Assembly: GCA_017504965.1 (NCBI GenBank)
Contig: JAFVQD010000006.1
Location: forward strand, 124,001-188,000
Direction of reading: 5' to 3'
Length of the DNA stretch: 64,000 nt
Origin: Bacteroidales bacterium
GTDB lineage: Bacteria; Bacteroidota; Bacteroidia; Bacteroidales; UBA932
Shown: positions 7,911 to 15,377 of the stretch, piece by piece
How positions within the stretch are numbered: the first letter of the stretch is position 1
How the letters are laid out: each line of letters opens with the position of its first letter
Notes under the pieces: model-generated
Seen by the model: the letters and a program-made list of their open reading frames with translations, nothing else
Database searches by the model: none
What the model was told of the DNA's origin: nothing
Translations under genes and position numbers: made by a program

Positions 7911-9371
7911 CTATGTCCTATTAATAATCCATTTTCCAGATTTTCCGCCTTCACGAATCAATACACCCTTTTCTCGCAATTGGTCTGTTATCTTTCTAAC
8001 TTGACGTTCACTGATTTTTAATCGTTTAGAAAGTTCAGCTCTTGAAATTGACGGAGTTTCTTTTATTGCCTCCAATAGTTTTTCCTCTTCCGTTGGAACG
8101 CTTTGGAACGCCTTTGGATCATCATTGGAACGCTTTGGAACGCTTCCTTCGTTATCAGCACGCCAAATGACAACTCTAAAATCTTCTTCTTGATAGAATT
8201 CTGGAGTCTTCAATCCATATTCACGACATTTGTTAATGATGTCTTCTGTTCCTGTACCCACCTTTTCAATATAACCAGTCCAATACATTGGGTCGGCAAG
8301 TAGCGGATTAGCAGGTAAAGATTTATGAGGACCATGCAATTTCTGTACTGTCAATCCATATGGCAATGTGCCAGGATTCCAAACCTCCAATCTATCACGA
8401 AACAACATTACCTGAACGCTGGCATTACTTGTATAATCTCTATGGCATATAGCATTTACGATTGCTTCTTTGACAGCATCAATAGGCAATTCGGGACGTG
8501 TTGGTATGTCGGCTTTCTCTCCTTCAGCACGTGTTCCGACCCAATTATTGATACGGCTCATCACAAAACTCGTGGCTTGGTCAACAAGTTCAAACACATC
8601 GCCTCTATATATCTGATATGCAGGCATCGGCTTTTCTACAACATTCCCATAGAACTGCACACATTTAACTTCAGATGTAATGAAGTATTTTTGTGGTTTC
8701 TTTCCAAACAGCAATACTGCCGCATTTGCCAATCTTCCTTTGTCGTCTATTAAATCAAGATGTGTAAGCAATGATACTGGTGATGTTTCAACAGGTAGAG
8801 GGAAATTACGCTTTGAACGTGCCATGTGGATAAAATTCTTCATCTTATCCTCGTCCAAATCTTCCAATGTTGCTCCATTGTCATTAGACGCATCGAACGG
8901 TCGCCAGCGGATATATTCCTTTTCCTCTAAATAGCGGATCAACGAAGCATATACAGACGTTCGCAATCCATCAATATCCACAAAGGTTTTACGTACAATA
9001 TCTCGCTCGACCTTCCGGATTAAAGCAGTCTCTTTCGGATGTCTTTTCTCCTCTCCAATGCTCTTTATGTATATTAAACGGCTTTTATGAAGCTTTGCAG
9101 CCAAATCATACTCGCGTTCTGTCGGAGAAACGCCCTCTTCATCTTCATATCCATAAAGATTGCCATACAGTCCCAAATAAATATCACAAGCCTCCACTTC
9201 TTTTAGATAGACATGGCTTGTAGGGTATTCATTCGCAGGAACCTCCTCAAATATGAATGGTTCAAAGAATTTACCCAGCAGAACATCTGTTCGAATATAA
9301 TGACAAAGCATTGCTCGTTCTTCTGCAAACTCACTCTGCACACTGCTAATGAATATTTTTATGCGTTTCAT
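7911..9371 (-). CDS. DUF4062 - HATPase (RecG-C-like) - winged-helix protein
   Basis: 486 residues. Residues 1-110 match the DUF4062 type (start KIFISSVQSEFAEERAML, later YLGLYGNLYGYEDEEGVSPTE). A linker and dimerisation-like region precede an ATP-binding domain of the HATPase_c_4 / RecG-C type around 290-380 (DAVKEAIVNAICHRDY, then RDRLEVWNPGTLP, and GTGTEDI). The last about 60 residues form a winged helix (SRAELSKRLKISERQVRKIT). Related proteins usually carry an AlbA_2 domain in place of DUF4062 and are treated as regulators; DUF4062 also turns up in suspected antiviral NTPases. A sensor-regulator or defence role is inference. Last gene of the island's minus-strand run, 55 bases after the WG-repeat gene. 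Confidence 0.8.
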   Translation of the reverse strand: MKRIKIFISSVQSEFAEERAMLCHYIRTDVLLGKFFEPFIFEEVPANEYPTSHVYLKEVEACDIYLGLYGNLYGYEDEEGVSPTEREYDLAAKLHKSRLIYIKSIGEEKRHPKETALIRKVERDIVRKTFVDIDGLRTSVYASLIRYLEEKEYIRWRPFDASNDNGATLEDLDEDKMKNFIHMARSKRNFPLPVETSPVSLLTHLDLIDDKGRLANAAVLLFGKKPQKYFITSEVKCVQFYGNVVEKPMPAYQIYRGDVFELVDQATSFVMSRINNWVGTRAEGEKADIPTRPELPIDAVKEAIVNAICHRDYTSNASVQVMLFRDRLEVWNPGTLPYGLTVQKLHGPHKSLPANPLLADPMYWTGYIEKVGTGTEDIINKCREYGLKTPEFYQEEDFRVVIWRADNEGSVPKRSNDDPKAFQSVPTEEEKLLEAIKETPSISRAELSKRLKISERQVRKITDQLREKGVLIREGGKSGKWIINRT

Positions 9372-9426
9372 TTTCTTTACCTATTTGAATTTGTTATTTG
9401 GGATAAAACTCTGGGGTATCTGATTT

Positions 9427-10329
9427 TCACCAAGGATCTCGTGCGGACAAGTCATTTTCATAAGCATCAGCTAAGCCTGATTCTACATCTTCTCTGCTCC
9501 AACCATCGTAATAAGCTTGTTCATCCTCATAAGAGTCACTCCAATTATCATAATCATTCATTTTTTCATTTTCATAATCCCAAAATGATGTTTTATTATA
9601 ATGATTTTTGTAGGGTTGCTTGGAAGTATTTAAATTAATATATTCTTCAAAAGATGTTTTGCCTATATCTTCTTTTTCATGTAATAAAAGGAAAACTTTA
9701 CCCACACTATTTACCACAATTGAAAAGACAGGGTTTTGCGGTATTCCTTTAAGAGCAACAAAACCTATATTACAACCATAACAGAAATAAAGTTTATTAT
9801 CCTTGCCTTTTTTAACATCTATTCGTGTACAATGAAATTTTGTTTTAAATTCTTCAACAGTATATGTGGCAATATAACTTAATCCATCAAGCAAAGCTCC
9901 GGTTTTCGATGATATCATAACAAGATTGATTTTTAATTCTTCATCACCTTTAAAAGCTTTTATTTCATGCAAATGTCCTTCTTTAAGAGTCCAAATTTTG
10001 TCATATTCGAGCGGAATTATAATATCCCCTTTTGTATCTATAATTCCCCATTTATCTTTCTCTTCAAAAACATCGTATTTAACAACACGAGCATAGCCAC
10101 ATACAAATTGACTATCACACCAACTATACTTTCCAAATGGTATAATCTGTTGGTTGTATTGGTTGATATAAGCATATCCATAATTTTGATTCCTGACCAT
10201 TGAGAGACCACAAGAAAATGGATACATCTCTTTATACAAAAAAGGTATAACTATATCCCCCTTGCAGTTTTTTGCTCCATATAGACCATTGTCATCTGTA
10301 CAAATATCTAATCCAGAAATCATATTCAT
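9427..10329 (-). CDS. WG-repeat protein with acidic aromatic tail
   Basis: 300 residues without signal peptide. The N-terminal half has degenerate WG (KWG) repeats: GLYGAKNCKGDIVIPFLY, GYAYINQYNQQIIPF and the clear KWGIIDTKGDIIIPLEY. The last about 60 residues are rich in Asp, Glu, Trp and Tyr (DNWSDSYEDEQAYYDGWS) and look like a separate tail. WG-repeat proteins are beta-rich and poorly understood; many lie in variable loci next to toxins or unknown genes. The 117-residue gene ends 5 bases upstream, so the two are probably translated from one message. No function is assigned. Confidence 0.75.
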   Translation of the reverse strand: MNMISGLDICTDDNGLYGAKNCKGDIVIPFLYKEMYPFSCGLSMVRNQNYGYAYINQYNQQIIPFGKYSWCDSQFVCGYARVVKYDVFEEKDKWGIIDTKGDIIIPLEYDKIWTLKEGHLHEIKAFKGDEELKINLVMISSKTGALLDGLSYIATYTVEEFKTKFHCTRIDVKKGKDNKLYFCYGCNIGFVALKGIPQNPVFSIVVNSVGKVFLLLHEKEDIGKTSFEEYINLNTSKQPYKNHYNKTSFWDYENEKMNDYDNWSDSYEDEQAYYDGWSREDVESGLADAYENDLSARDPW

Positions 10330-10334
10330 TTTAT

Positions 10335-10688
10335 TTACATATTAATATACATGACAGGATTTTGTCTTTTCCCTAGTAAATGAGAAATATCCATAAGAAG
10401 ATACGGTGAATCTTCTATTTGCTCTCCCTCAAATTCCCATCGCCCTATATACTCTTCAGATAGGAACCAACGAGTAGGCTTAAAAACTCCGACTATATAC
10501 CCTTGAGAAATAGCAAAGACAAGTTCAGCATTTTGGGCGCGATTACCGTTTAATCTCCAATATTTCCTTGTACATTCATAGAGAGAAGGACGTTCACACA
10601 AAAGGTATGTTCTGCTTACATTTAAGCAGAGAATCTTTTCATCCTTTTCGTTCTTAAAATAACCGTAGTCTCGAAAAGGCTCATCCAT
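10335..10688 (-). CDS. Small protein resembling PUA/EVE-like domains; function unknown
   Basis: 117 residues. The segment YECTRKYWRLNGNRAQNAE, then LVFAISQGYIVGVFKP, GRWEFEGE and QNPVMYIN follows a pattern seen in small PUA/EVE-like proteins that often occur near restriction or nucleic-acid-modifying genes. This likeness is from memory of the pattern, not from a search. The DNA is A/T-rich like the rest of the island. It is first in a three-gene minus run (this gene, WG-repeat gene, DUF4062 gene) and divergent from the DUF6291 gene across 156 bases that hold a palindrome. Confidence 0.6.
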   Translation of the reverse strand: MDEPFRDYGYFKNEKDEKILCLNVSRTYLLCERPSLYECTRKYWRLNGNRAQNAELVFAISQGYIVGVFKPTRWFLSEEYIGRWEFEGEQIEDSPYLLMDISHLLGKRQNPVMYINM

Positions 10689-10763
10689 AATCGTTTATTA
10701 AATAGATTTGATGCAAAGATATTAAAAATTTTAAAATCCTCTTTACTATCAATTGCAACTATA

Positions 10764-10777
10764 CTATTATATAATAG
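10764..10777. repeat. 14-base perfect palindrome between divergent island genes
   Basis: CTATTATATAATAG reads the same on both strands. An outer pair ATACTA (10761) and TAGTAT (10781-10786) frames it. It lies between the divergent starts at 10688 and 10845, a position suited to an operator, but A/T palindromes are also common by chance in such DNA. Confidence 0.4.
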
Positions 10778-10844
10778 GATTAGTATCCAACAGCGCAGAT
10801 GGTGTCTGTGCTGTCAAAAATAAGATTACAAATATAAATAGTCA

Positions 10845-11300
10845 ATGGCTAAGAAAAATGAAAAGCGGTCATTTGTTATGTATGACTACTTTTTGGAGGC
10901 AATGAAGCACCTCAACGACGCAGACTATAGAGAGTGCACAATGAAAATAAGAGATTATGCCCTTGAAGGTATAGAAGAAGAGAGTAGTAGCCTTAACGTA
11001 AATATCATTATGGCTTTAGCAAAGCCAAATCTTGAGGCTGCACGTAGGCGGCATGAAGCGTGCGTAGAGAACGGCAAGAAGGGTGCTGAGTTTGGTAAAA
11101 ATGGTGGTGCGCCGAAGGGTAACCAGAACGCCCGCAAAAAACAACCCCAAGAACAACCCCAAGAACAACCCCTAAATCAACCCCTTGATGTAGATGTTAA
11201 TGAAAATGAAAATAAAGATGATGATGTAAATGCTGATGACAAGACTGCCATCAAGGAGGTTAATAGTATGGTTGATGATATAATCAAGCAGAGCCGTTAA
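10845..11300 (+). CDS. DUF6291-type phage/plasmid replication-associated protein
   Basis: 151 residues. The N-terminal half (SFVMYDYFLEAMKHLNDADY, later IIMALAKPNLEAARRRHEACVENGKKGAEFGKNGGAPKGNQNARK) fits the DUF6291 pattern, found in phage and mobile-element genes near replication functions. The C-terminal half is a low-complexity Gln/Pro then acidic tail that ends after MVDDIIKQSR. Residues of about 100-114 are encoded by a 12-base tandem repeat. It is the only intact plus-strand gene of the island and stands alone, so it is likely a leftover of a phage or conjugative element. Confidence 0.72.
   Translation: MAKKNEKRSFVMYDYFLEAMKHLNDADYRECTMKIRDYALEGIEEESSSLNVNIIMALAKPNLEAARRRHEACVENGKKGAEFGKNGGAPKGNQNARKKQPQEQPQEQPLNQPLDVDVNENENKDDDVNADDKTAIKEVNSMVDDIIKQSR
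11142..11184 (+). repeat. 12-base in-frame tandem repeat in the DUF6291 gene
   Basis: The unit CAACCCCAAGAA occurs twice without change (11142, 11154), then as CAACCCCTAAAT and a partial copy. The period of 12 keeps the reading frame, so copy-number change would only lengthen or shorten the Gln/Pro linker. Confidence 0.75.
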
Positions 11301-11408
11301 ACCCTCAACTAAATCCTCGGTTTGGTTATGATATTACCAAAGCGCGTATTATCAGCAAACGAGCGTTGAGGATTTGTATTAGGTGTATTCAGCCTTCGGG
11401 TGTATTCA

Positions 11409-11445
11409 AAAAAATGGCAGCCACCATCAAGTGACTGCCGTTTTC
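11409..11445 (+). terminator. Weak terminator-like hairpin after the DUF6291 gene
   Basis: An A-run, then GGCAGCCAC and GTGACTGCC pair (one mismatch) around CATCAA and are followed by GTTTTCT. It is over 100 bases after the stop at 11300. Bases 11301-11408 hold no gene. Confidence 0.45.
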
Positions 11446-11512
11446 TGTATTCTGTTATATCAAAGGGTTAAAAGCATACTCTTAAATTAAAAATGCAACT
11501 ATCAGCGCATAC

Positions 11513-11833
11513 TTATAACATATCAAAAAATATTGTTACTATTGTTACCAATACCAACATAGCTACAGCAACACTCCAACCTCCCGTCCATAAGGTATGA
11601 TAATAATATTTAGCATCATCCTTGGATAATTTCAAATATAATCTACCAATCAGAAAACAAGTAACTGCAATCACACCTCCTATCAAAAGTATAATTACAT
11701 TAGACATAGTCAATAAGTGTTCTCTAGTTACAATTGTTCCAAATAAGGTTATATAGAGCGAAGTTAGACCTACTCCTATTATTGCAGTACATATAACTGC
11801 AATTAAAGTTTTATAAAATGGAATGTGTGTCAT
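11513..11833 (-). CDS. Small membrane protein, unknown function
   Basis: 106 residues from the ATG at 11833 (MTHIPFYK); an upstream in-frame ATG at 11863 abuts the preceding stop. Three or four hydrophobic segments are visible: TLIAVICTAIIGVGLTSLY, VIILLIGGVIAVTCFLIG and SVAVAMLVLVTIVTIFF. No family is recognised. It follows the WG-repeat gene immediately and is the last gene of its island run. Small membrane proteins next to WG-repeat genes could be immunity-type partners, but nothing in the sequence proves this. Confidence 0.6.
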   Translation of the reverse strand: MTHIPFYKTLIAVICTAIIGVGLTSLYITLFGTIVTREHLLTMSNVIILLIGGVIAVTCFLIGRLYLKLSKDDAKYYYHTLWTGGWSVAVAMLVLVTIVTIFFDML

Positions 11834-11863
11834 AGTTTGTAGTATTATTTTTCTCTCAAACAA

Positions 11864-12670
11864 TTATCTCTCAATATGTTCAGAATCAAAATGTGTTATA
11901 GTTCCATCTACGGCAAGATAATATCGTTCTCGGGTAAAACTATCTCCATAACCCGCTTTATACTCTTCCCAATTTTCAATTAGATTACTATTCTTAAAAG
12001 GAGTATTATTTGTAAATTTAAAAGGAAGCACTGTTTCATTTTTGTGGTTAATGTACCCAAATATAAACTTTCCATCTTCATTTTTTTTTGCAACAGCAGC
12101 AAGACCATTATAAAAAACGACTTCATCACTAGTCGCTTCATATATATATGGAATCTCTTCCTCTCCTTTCAAATTCATAAATCCAAGTTTTCCATCCTTA
12201 CAAACTGCAAAAACAAGTTCACTAAGAGAATCAATTCTATCATATATTGGTGCCAATATGGTTTCTCCCGATAAACGAATAAGGCCAAACTTATGATTTT
12301 TATTCTCTACCTTTACAATATCATTCATAAAAGGCGTTATTGAGTAATATATATTGGGAACTAACGATTTTCCGCTACCATCTACAACACCCTTATATTT
12401 ACCACTAGAACCATATAATCTCAAGTCCTGAAATATACCCGCATCCTTTACAGACTCTAATTCAGAACTAATAGCAACTTTACTATAAACTAAATATACC
12501 TTATGATTAGCCCCATAAACGCCCTCCACTCTATTATGCTCGTCTTGAAGAAATGGTATAATAGATTGTGTAAGTCCTATTTCAGCATCAAGAAATGATG
12601 TTCCTTGTTTAATATTATATTGTATGCGCTCTAAGATTTCCTGATTATATACTTTCTCTGTTTGACTCAT
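11864..12670 (-). CDS. WG-repeat protein
   Basis: 268 residues without signal peptide. Three WG-type repeats are visible in the centre: FGLIRLSGETILAPIYD, LGFMNLKGEEEIPYIYE and FGYINHKNETVLPFKF, each with the Gly-aromatic start and the Ile/Leu-Pro turn. The N-terminal 80 residues are not recognised. It shares the architecture, but little sequence, with the island's other WG-repeat gene at 9427-10329. The upstream 101-residue gene ends 14 bases away and the downstream membrane-protein frame follows directly. Confidence 0.75.
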   Translation of the reverse strand: MSQTEKVYNQEILERIQYNIKQGTSFLDAEIGLTQSIIPFLQDEHNRVEGVYGANHKVYLVYSKVAISSELESVKDAGIFQDLRLYGSSGKYKGVVDGSGKSLVPNIYYSITPFMNDIVKVENKNHKFGLIRLSGETILAPIYDRIDSLSELVFAVCKDGKLGFMNLKGEEEIPYIYEATSDEVVFYNGLAAVAKKNEDGKFIFGYINHKNETVLPFKFTNNTPFKNSNLIENWEEYKAGYGDSFTRERYYLAVDGTITHFDSEHIER

Positions 12671-12684
12671 ATAGCCACTAAAAT

Positions 12685-12990
12685 TTACTTCTGTATTAAA
12701 AGCATAGTTTTGGGTATTTCCATATATTCTGATTTCCTTGAATATGGAAGTTGCTGTACTATAACTACAGCATTGTTTGGCGCGGGATACAATTTAATTG
12801 TATTATTTTCAACAGATGTTAAAAGCAAACTAAAGGTTTTAATAGAATAGTCATCTGTATCTTCCCACTCATCTTTAGGTACAAGAAACACACCATCTCC
12901 TATATTGCCATTTTCATAATCACTTATACGGCAAATAGCTACAAATTCTTGTTCATTGAACATTAAGGTAAATTTTTGTTTTTCATTCAT
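12685..12990 (-). CDS. Hypothetical protein, 101 residues
   Basis: Starts MNEKQKFTLMFNEQEFVAIC and has no signal peptide, membrane segment or known motif. The even mix of hydrophobic and charged residues (FSLLLTSVENNTIKLYPAP) suggests a small folded beta-rich protein. It lies 14 bases before the WG-repeat gene and 2 bases after the stop of a frameshifted gene, so it is within a run of small minus-strand genes. Confidence 0.55.
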   Translation of the reverse strand: MNEKQKFTLMFNEQEFVAICRISDYENGNIGDGVFLVPKDEWEDTDDYSIKTFSLLLTSVENNTIKLYPAPNNAVVIVQQLPYSRKSEYMEIPKTMLLIQK

Positions 12991-12992
12991 AG

Positions 12993-13179
12993 TTAACTTT
13001 TTGATAAAAAATTATATATTTCATCTTTATATAATTCCTCGTACTGATAATGATATATTTCTATATCCTCTTCATCATATTCCTTATCCCTATTCTCAAC
13101 AATTTACTTCCTTACTTTTTTTACGATAATCTCCGTTGCATATTCCATATAGTTCTAATTTAGGGTAATCTCTTCGCAT
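12993..13179 (-). pseudogene. Frameshifted small gene
   Basis: Two partial frames join into one plausible protein. The first runs from an ATG at 13179 (MRRDYPKLELYGICNGDYRK) to a TGA at 13096-13098. The second, in another frame, runs from about 13104 to the TAA at 12993-12995 and is strongly protein-like (NRDKEYDEEDIEIYHYQYEE). Removing one T in the AATTGTTGAG stretch would fuse them to about 60 residues. The start overlaps the preceding gene by 20 bases. It may be a true mutation or a sequencing error. Confidence 0.5.
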
Positions 13180-13450
13180 TCTTATTATTTCTCATCCATT
13201 CCTTCTTGGTTGATGTATTTATTATCCCCTTACGGATAATACAGATGTCATTCTCATATACTCGTCCATTGGTAAAATCGTAGTTCTTTATGTAGTTATA
13301 GGCAGCACCAAGTGTACCATCGTTCTCAGTCTGTTCGTGATTATCAAAAAGAGCTTTTAAATTACCATAAAAGAAATTTTCCCCTGTGTCCTTCAACACA
13401 AGATGCACAACACCTCTTTCTTGTTTCTTCTTTTCTACATTCTCCTCCAT
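13160..13450 (-). CDS. Hypothetical protein, 96 residues
   Basis: The core GVVHLVLKDTGENFFYGNLKALFDNH and the segment AYNYIKNYDFTNGRVYEN resemble small proteins seen in Bacteroidetes mobile DNA next to recombinase genes; no function is known to me. No signal peptide or membrane segment. It is the first gene of the minus-strand island run, and is divergent from the broken recombinase at 13602. The 151 bases between the two are very A/T-rich and show no clear promoter. Confidence 0.6.
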   Translation of the reverse strand: MEENVEKKKQERGVVHLVLKDTGENFFYGNLKALFDNHEQTENDGTLGAAYNYIKNYDFTNGRVYENDICIIRKGIINTSTKKEWMRNNKNAKRLP

Positions 13451-13601
13451 AACAATTGCATATACCTTACTAAGTTAATACAATTTTCTCTATTATAAAG
13501 CATTTTGATGAATTACTTAAAAATATTCATTATTTATATTGCATATTTTTAATTTATTCACTATTTTTACGTCAAGATATTGTAATCAACTAATAAAAAT
13601 T

Positions 13602-13822
13602 ATGGATAAAACAGCAGTTATATACGCTAGAACAAGCAGTACAGGAGCAGTTATAAACAAACAAAACACAACTCTCCAAGTGGCCGACCTAACCTCCTAT
13701 GCAGCGCATAACAACCTATCAATTGTTGAGGTTTATGAGGAGCATATCAGTGGTGCCTAGCGCAATGATGAGCGACCTGTATTAGCAGAATGCCTTAACT
13801 ACGCAATCAAAAACGCAAGCAC
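13602..13822 (+). pseudogene. Serine recombinase (resolvase/invertase) remnant
   Basis: MDKTAVIYARTSS has the start of a resolvase catalytic domain, including the nucleophile region, and continues to EVYEEHISGA. A TAG at 13758-13760 interrupts the frame where family members usually have a charged residue; beyond it the frame reads RNDERPVLAECLNYAIKNA, which still fits the family. The likeness ends at about 13822, just where the A-run of the tRNA terminator begins. About two thirds of the catalytic domain and all of the DNA-binding part are missing, so the gene is dead. It marks this end of the island as a former recombination site. Confidence 0.8.
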
Positions 13823-13824
13823 AC

Positions 13825-13853
13825 AAAAAAAGGACAAATCATCAGATTTGTCC
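13825..13853 (-). terminator. Rho-independent terminator of the initiator tRNA
   Basis: On the minus strand GGACAAATC and GATTTGTCC form a 9-pair stem with loop TGAT, followed by seven T. It begins 8 bases after the tRNA 3' end. Confidence 0.9.
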
Positions 13854-13860
13854 ATTTTAG

Positions 13861-13933
<73 letters not shown>

Positions 13934-13944
13934 GTATTGGACTG

Positions 13945-13975
13945 CAAAGGTAGCTATTATTTCTTAATTTGCAAA
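13945..13975 (-). promoter_or_regulatory. Consensus Bacteroidetes promoter of the initiator tRNA
   Basis: The minus strand reads TTTG, 19 bases, then TACCTTTG, a full match to TTTG-N19-TAnnTTTG. The -7 box ends 11 bases before the tRNA 5' end and the promoter lies between the hisS stop and the tRNA. Confidence 0.88.
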
Positions 13976-13983
13976 TTTTAGGG

Positions 13984-15369
13984 CTATTTAATTTTCTCAG
14001 CTATCTCGGCAGGGGTCACCTCCACCTGCTCTCCTGTAGTGAGGTCCTTTAGTGTAACAACACCCTTATTCACCTCATTCTCACCCACAATAGCGAGATA
14101 TTTTATACCTTTTTTATCTGCGTAGTCGAACTGCTTTTTCAGTTTCACATTATCGGGATAGATCTCCACAGGAAGCCCTGCCAAGCGGAGTTCCTTGGCG
14201 ATAGGGATGAGATAGCGGAGCTCTGCTGCACCCATATTTGTAAACAACACTCTGGTACCCGATACTGCCTCTTTGGGGAATTTGTCAAGTCCCAGAAGGA
14301 CATCATAGATACGGTCAGCACCGAAAGAGATACCCACACCGGACATATTGGGCAAACCAAATATACCGGTCAAGTCATCGTAGCGTCCGCCGCCACAGAT
14401 GCTTCCGATAGCGAAATCTTTAGCTTTCACCTCGAAGATGGCCCCTGTATAGTAGTTAAGACCACGAGCAAGTGACAGGTCTATCTCCACCTCCTGACGT
14501 ACACCGGAAGTCTCTATCAGGCCGAACAGCTCTTCGAGTTCATCCACACCTTTAAGACCCACCTCAGAGGCTGCAAGTATCCCCCTCATAGTGGATATCT
14601 TCTGGGCAGATGTACCTGACAGTGTCAATACTGGCTCTATCACTGATATGGCAGCATCATCAAGTCCCCTCTCGCGAAGTTCATCCTTCACAGCATCCAG
14701 ACCGATCTTGTCTATCTTGTCGATAGCCACTGTTATGTCGATAAGTTTGTCCGGGTGGCCTGATATCTCAGCAAGTCCCGAAAGGATCTTACGGTTATTG
14801 ATCTTCACACACACTCTGATATCAAACATAGAGAACACCTCGTCCACTATCTGCACCAGTTCAAGCTCATTCAGAAGCGAACGGGAGCCGATCACATCGA
14901 CATCACACTGATAAAACTCTCTGTAACGCCCCTTTTGAGGACGGTCTGCCCTCCATACCGGCTGAAGCTGATATCTTTTGAATGGGAATGTAAGTTCATT
15001 CTGGTGCTGCACCACATAACGGGCGAAAGGGACGGTCAAGTCGTAACGGAGCCCCTTTTCACACACCTTCAGGGAGAGGGCATTACTGTTGTAGAATCTC
15101 TTCCCGTTCTCCTCACCCACTTTATAACCGTCATAGTCTACACCCGAGAATGCATCTCCCGAGTTCAACACCTTAAACAGAAGTTTGTCCCCCTCTTCAC
15201 CGTATTTTCCCAAAAGGGTGGAGAGATTCTCCATCGAAGGTGTCTCCAATGGGAGGAATCCGTATTTTTTGAATACCGACTTAACTGTGTCGAAAATGTA
15301 GTTTCTCCCAGCCATCTCTACTGGAGAGAAGTCTCTGGTCCCCTTTGGGATAGATGGTTTTTGTGCCAT
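13984..15369 (-). CDS. hisS: Histidine-tRNA ligase
   Basis: 461 residues; charges tRNA-His with histidine using ATP in the cytoplasm. Class II signatures are in order: motif 1 near the N-terminus ([29 protein letters not shown]), motif 2 ([23 protein letters not shown]), the HisA-type histidine-binding segment [14 protein letters not shown], and motif 3 ([15 protein letters not shown]). The C-terminal anticodon domain follows (VLFTNMG to the end). Length slightly above the bacterial norm, as in other Bacteroidetes. It begins 8 bases after nfnB and probably shares its message, while the tRNA downstream has its own promoter. Confidence 0.97.
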   Translation of the reverse strand: MAQKPSIPKGTRDFSPVEMAGRNYIFDTVKSVFKKYGFLPLETPSMENLSTLLGKYGEEGDKLLFKVLNSGDAFSGVDYDGYKVGEENGKRFYNSNALSLKVCEKGLRYDLTVPFARYVVQHQNELTFPFKRYQLQPVWRADRPQKGRYREFYQCDVDVIGSRSLLNELELVQIVDEVFSMFDIRVCVKINNRKILSGLAEISGHPDKLIDITVAIDKIDKIGLDAVKDELRERGLDDAAISVIEPVLTLSGTSAQKISTMRGILAASEVGLKGVDELEELFGLIETSGVRQEVEIDLSLARGLNYYTGAIFEVKAKDFAIGSICGGGRYDDLTGIFGLPNMSGVGISFGADRIYDVLLGLDKFPKEAVSGTRVLFTNMGAAELRYLIPIAKELRLAGLPVEIYPDNVKLKKQFDYADKKGIKYLAIVGENEVNKGVVTLKDLTTGEQVEVTPAEIAEKIK

Positions 15370-15377
15370 ATATGTAT

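Larger units (their letters stand above)
7698..13824. mobile_element. Putative accessory genomic island between gntP and the initiator tRNA
   Basis: The stretch is visibly richer in A+T than its flanks, carries mostly unknown genes, and includes a DUF6291 phage-type gene, a frameshifted gene and a broken serine recombinase next to the right end. It sits exactly between the gntP terminator and the tRNA terminator. A 14-base near-repeat (ACAAAAAAAGG then TCA or ACA) starts at 7664 and 13823. No intact integrase is present, so the island is probably immobile. Bases 7698-7910 hold no convincing gene. Confidence 0.6.

Noticed and set aside
7911-9371. Calling the DUF4062-ATPase a RecG helicase
   Set aside because: Only the C-terminal ATP-binding part recalls RecG-annotated proteins; helicase motifs are absent.
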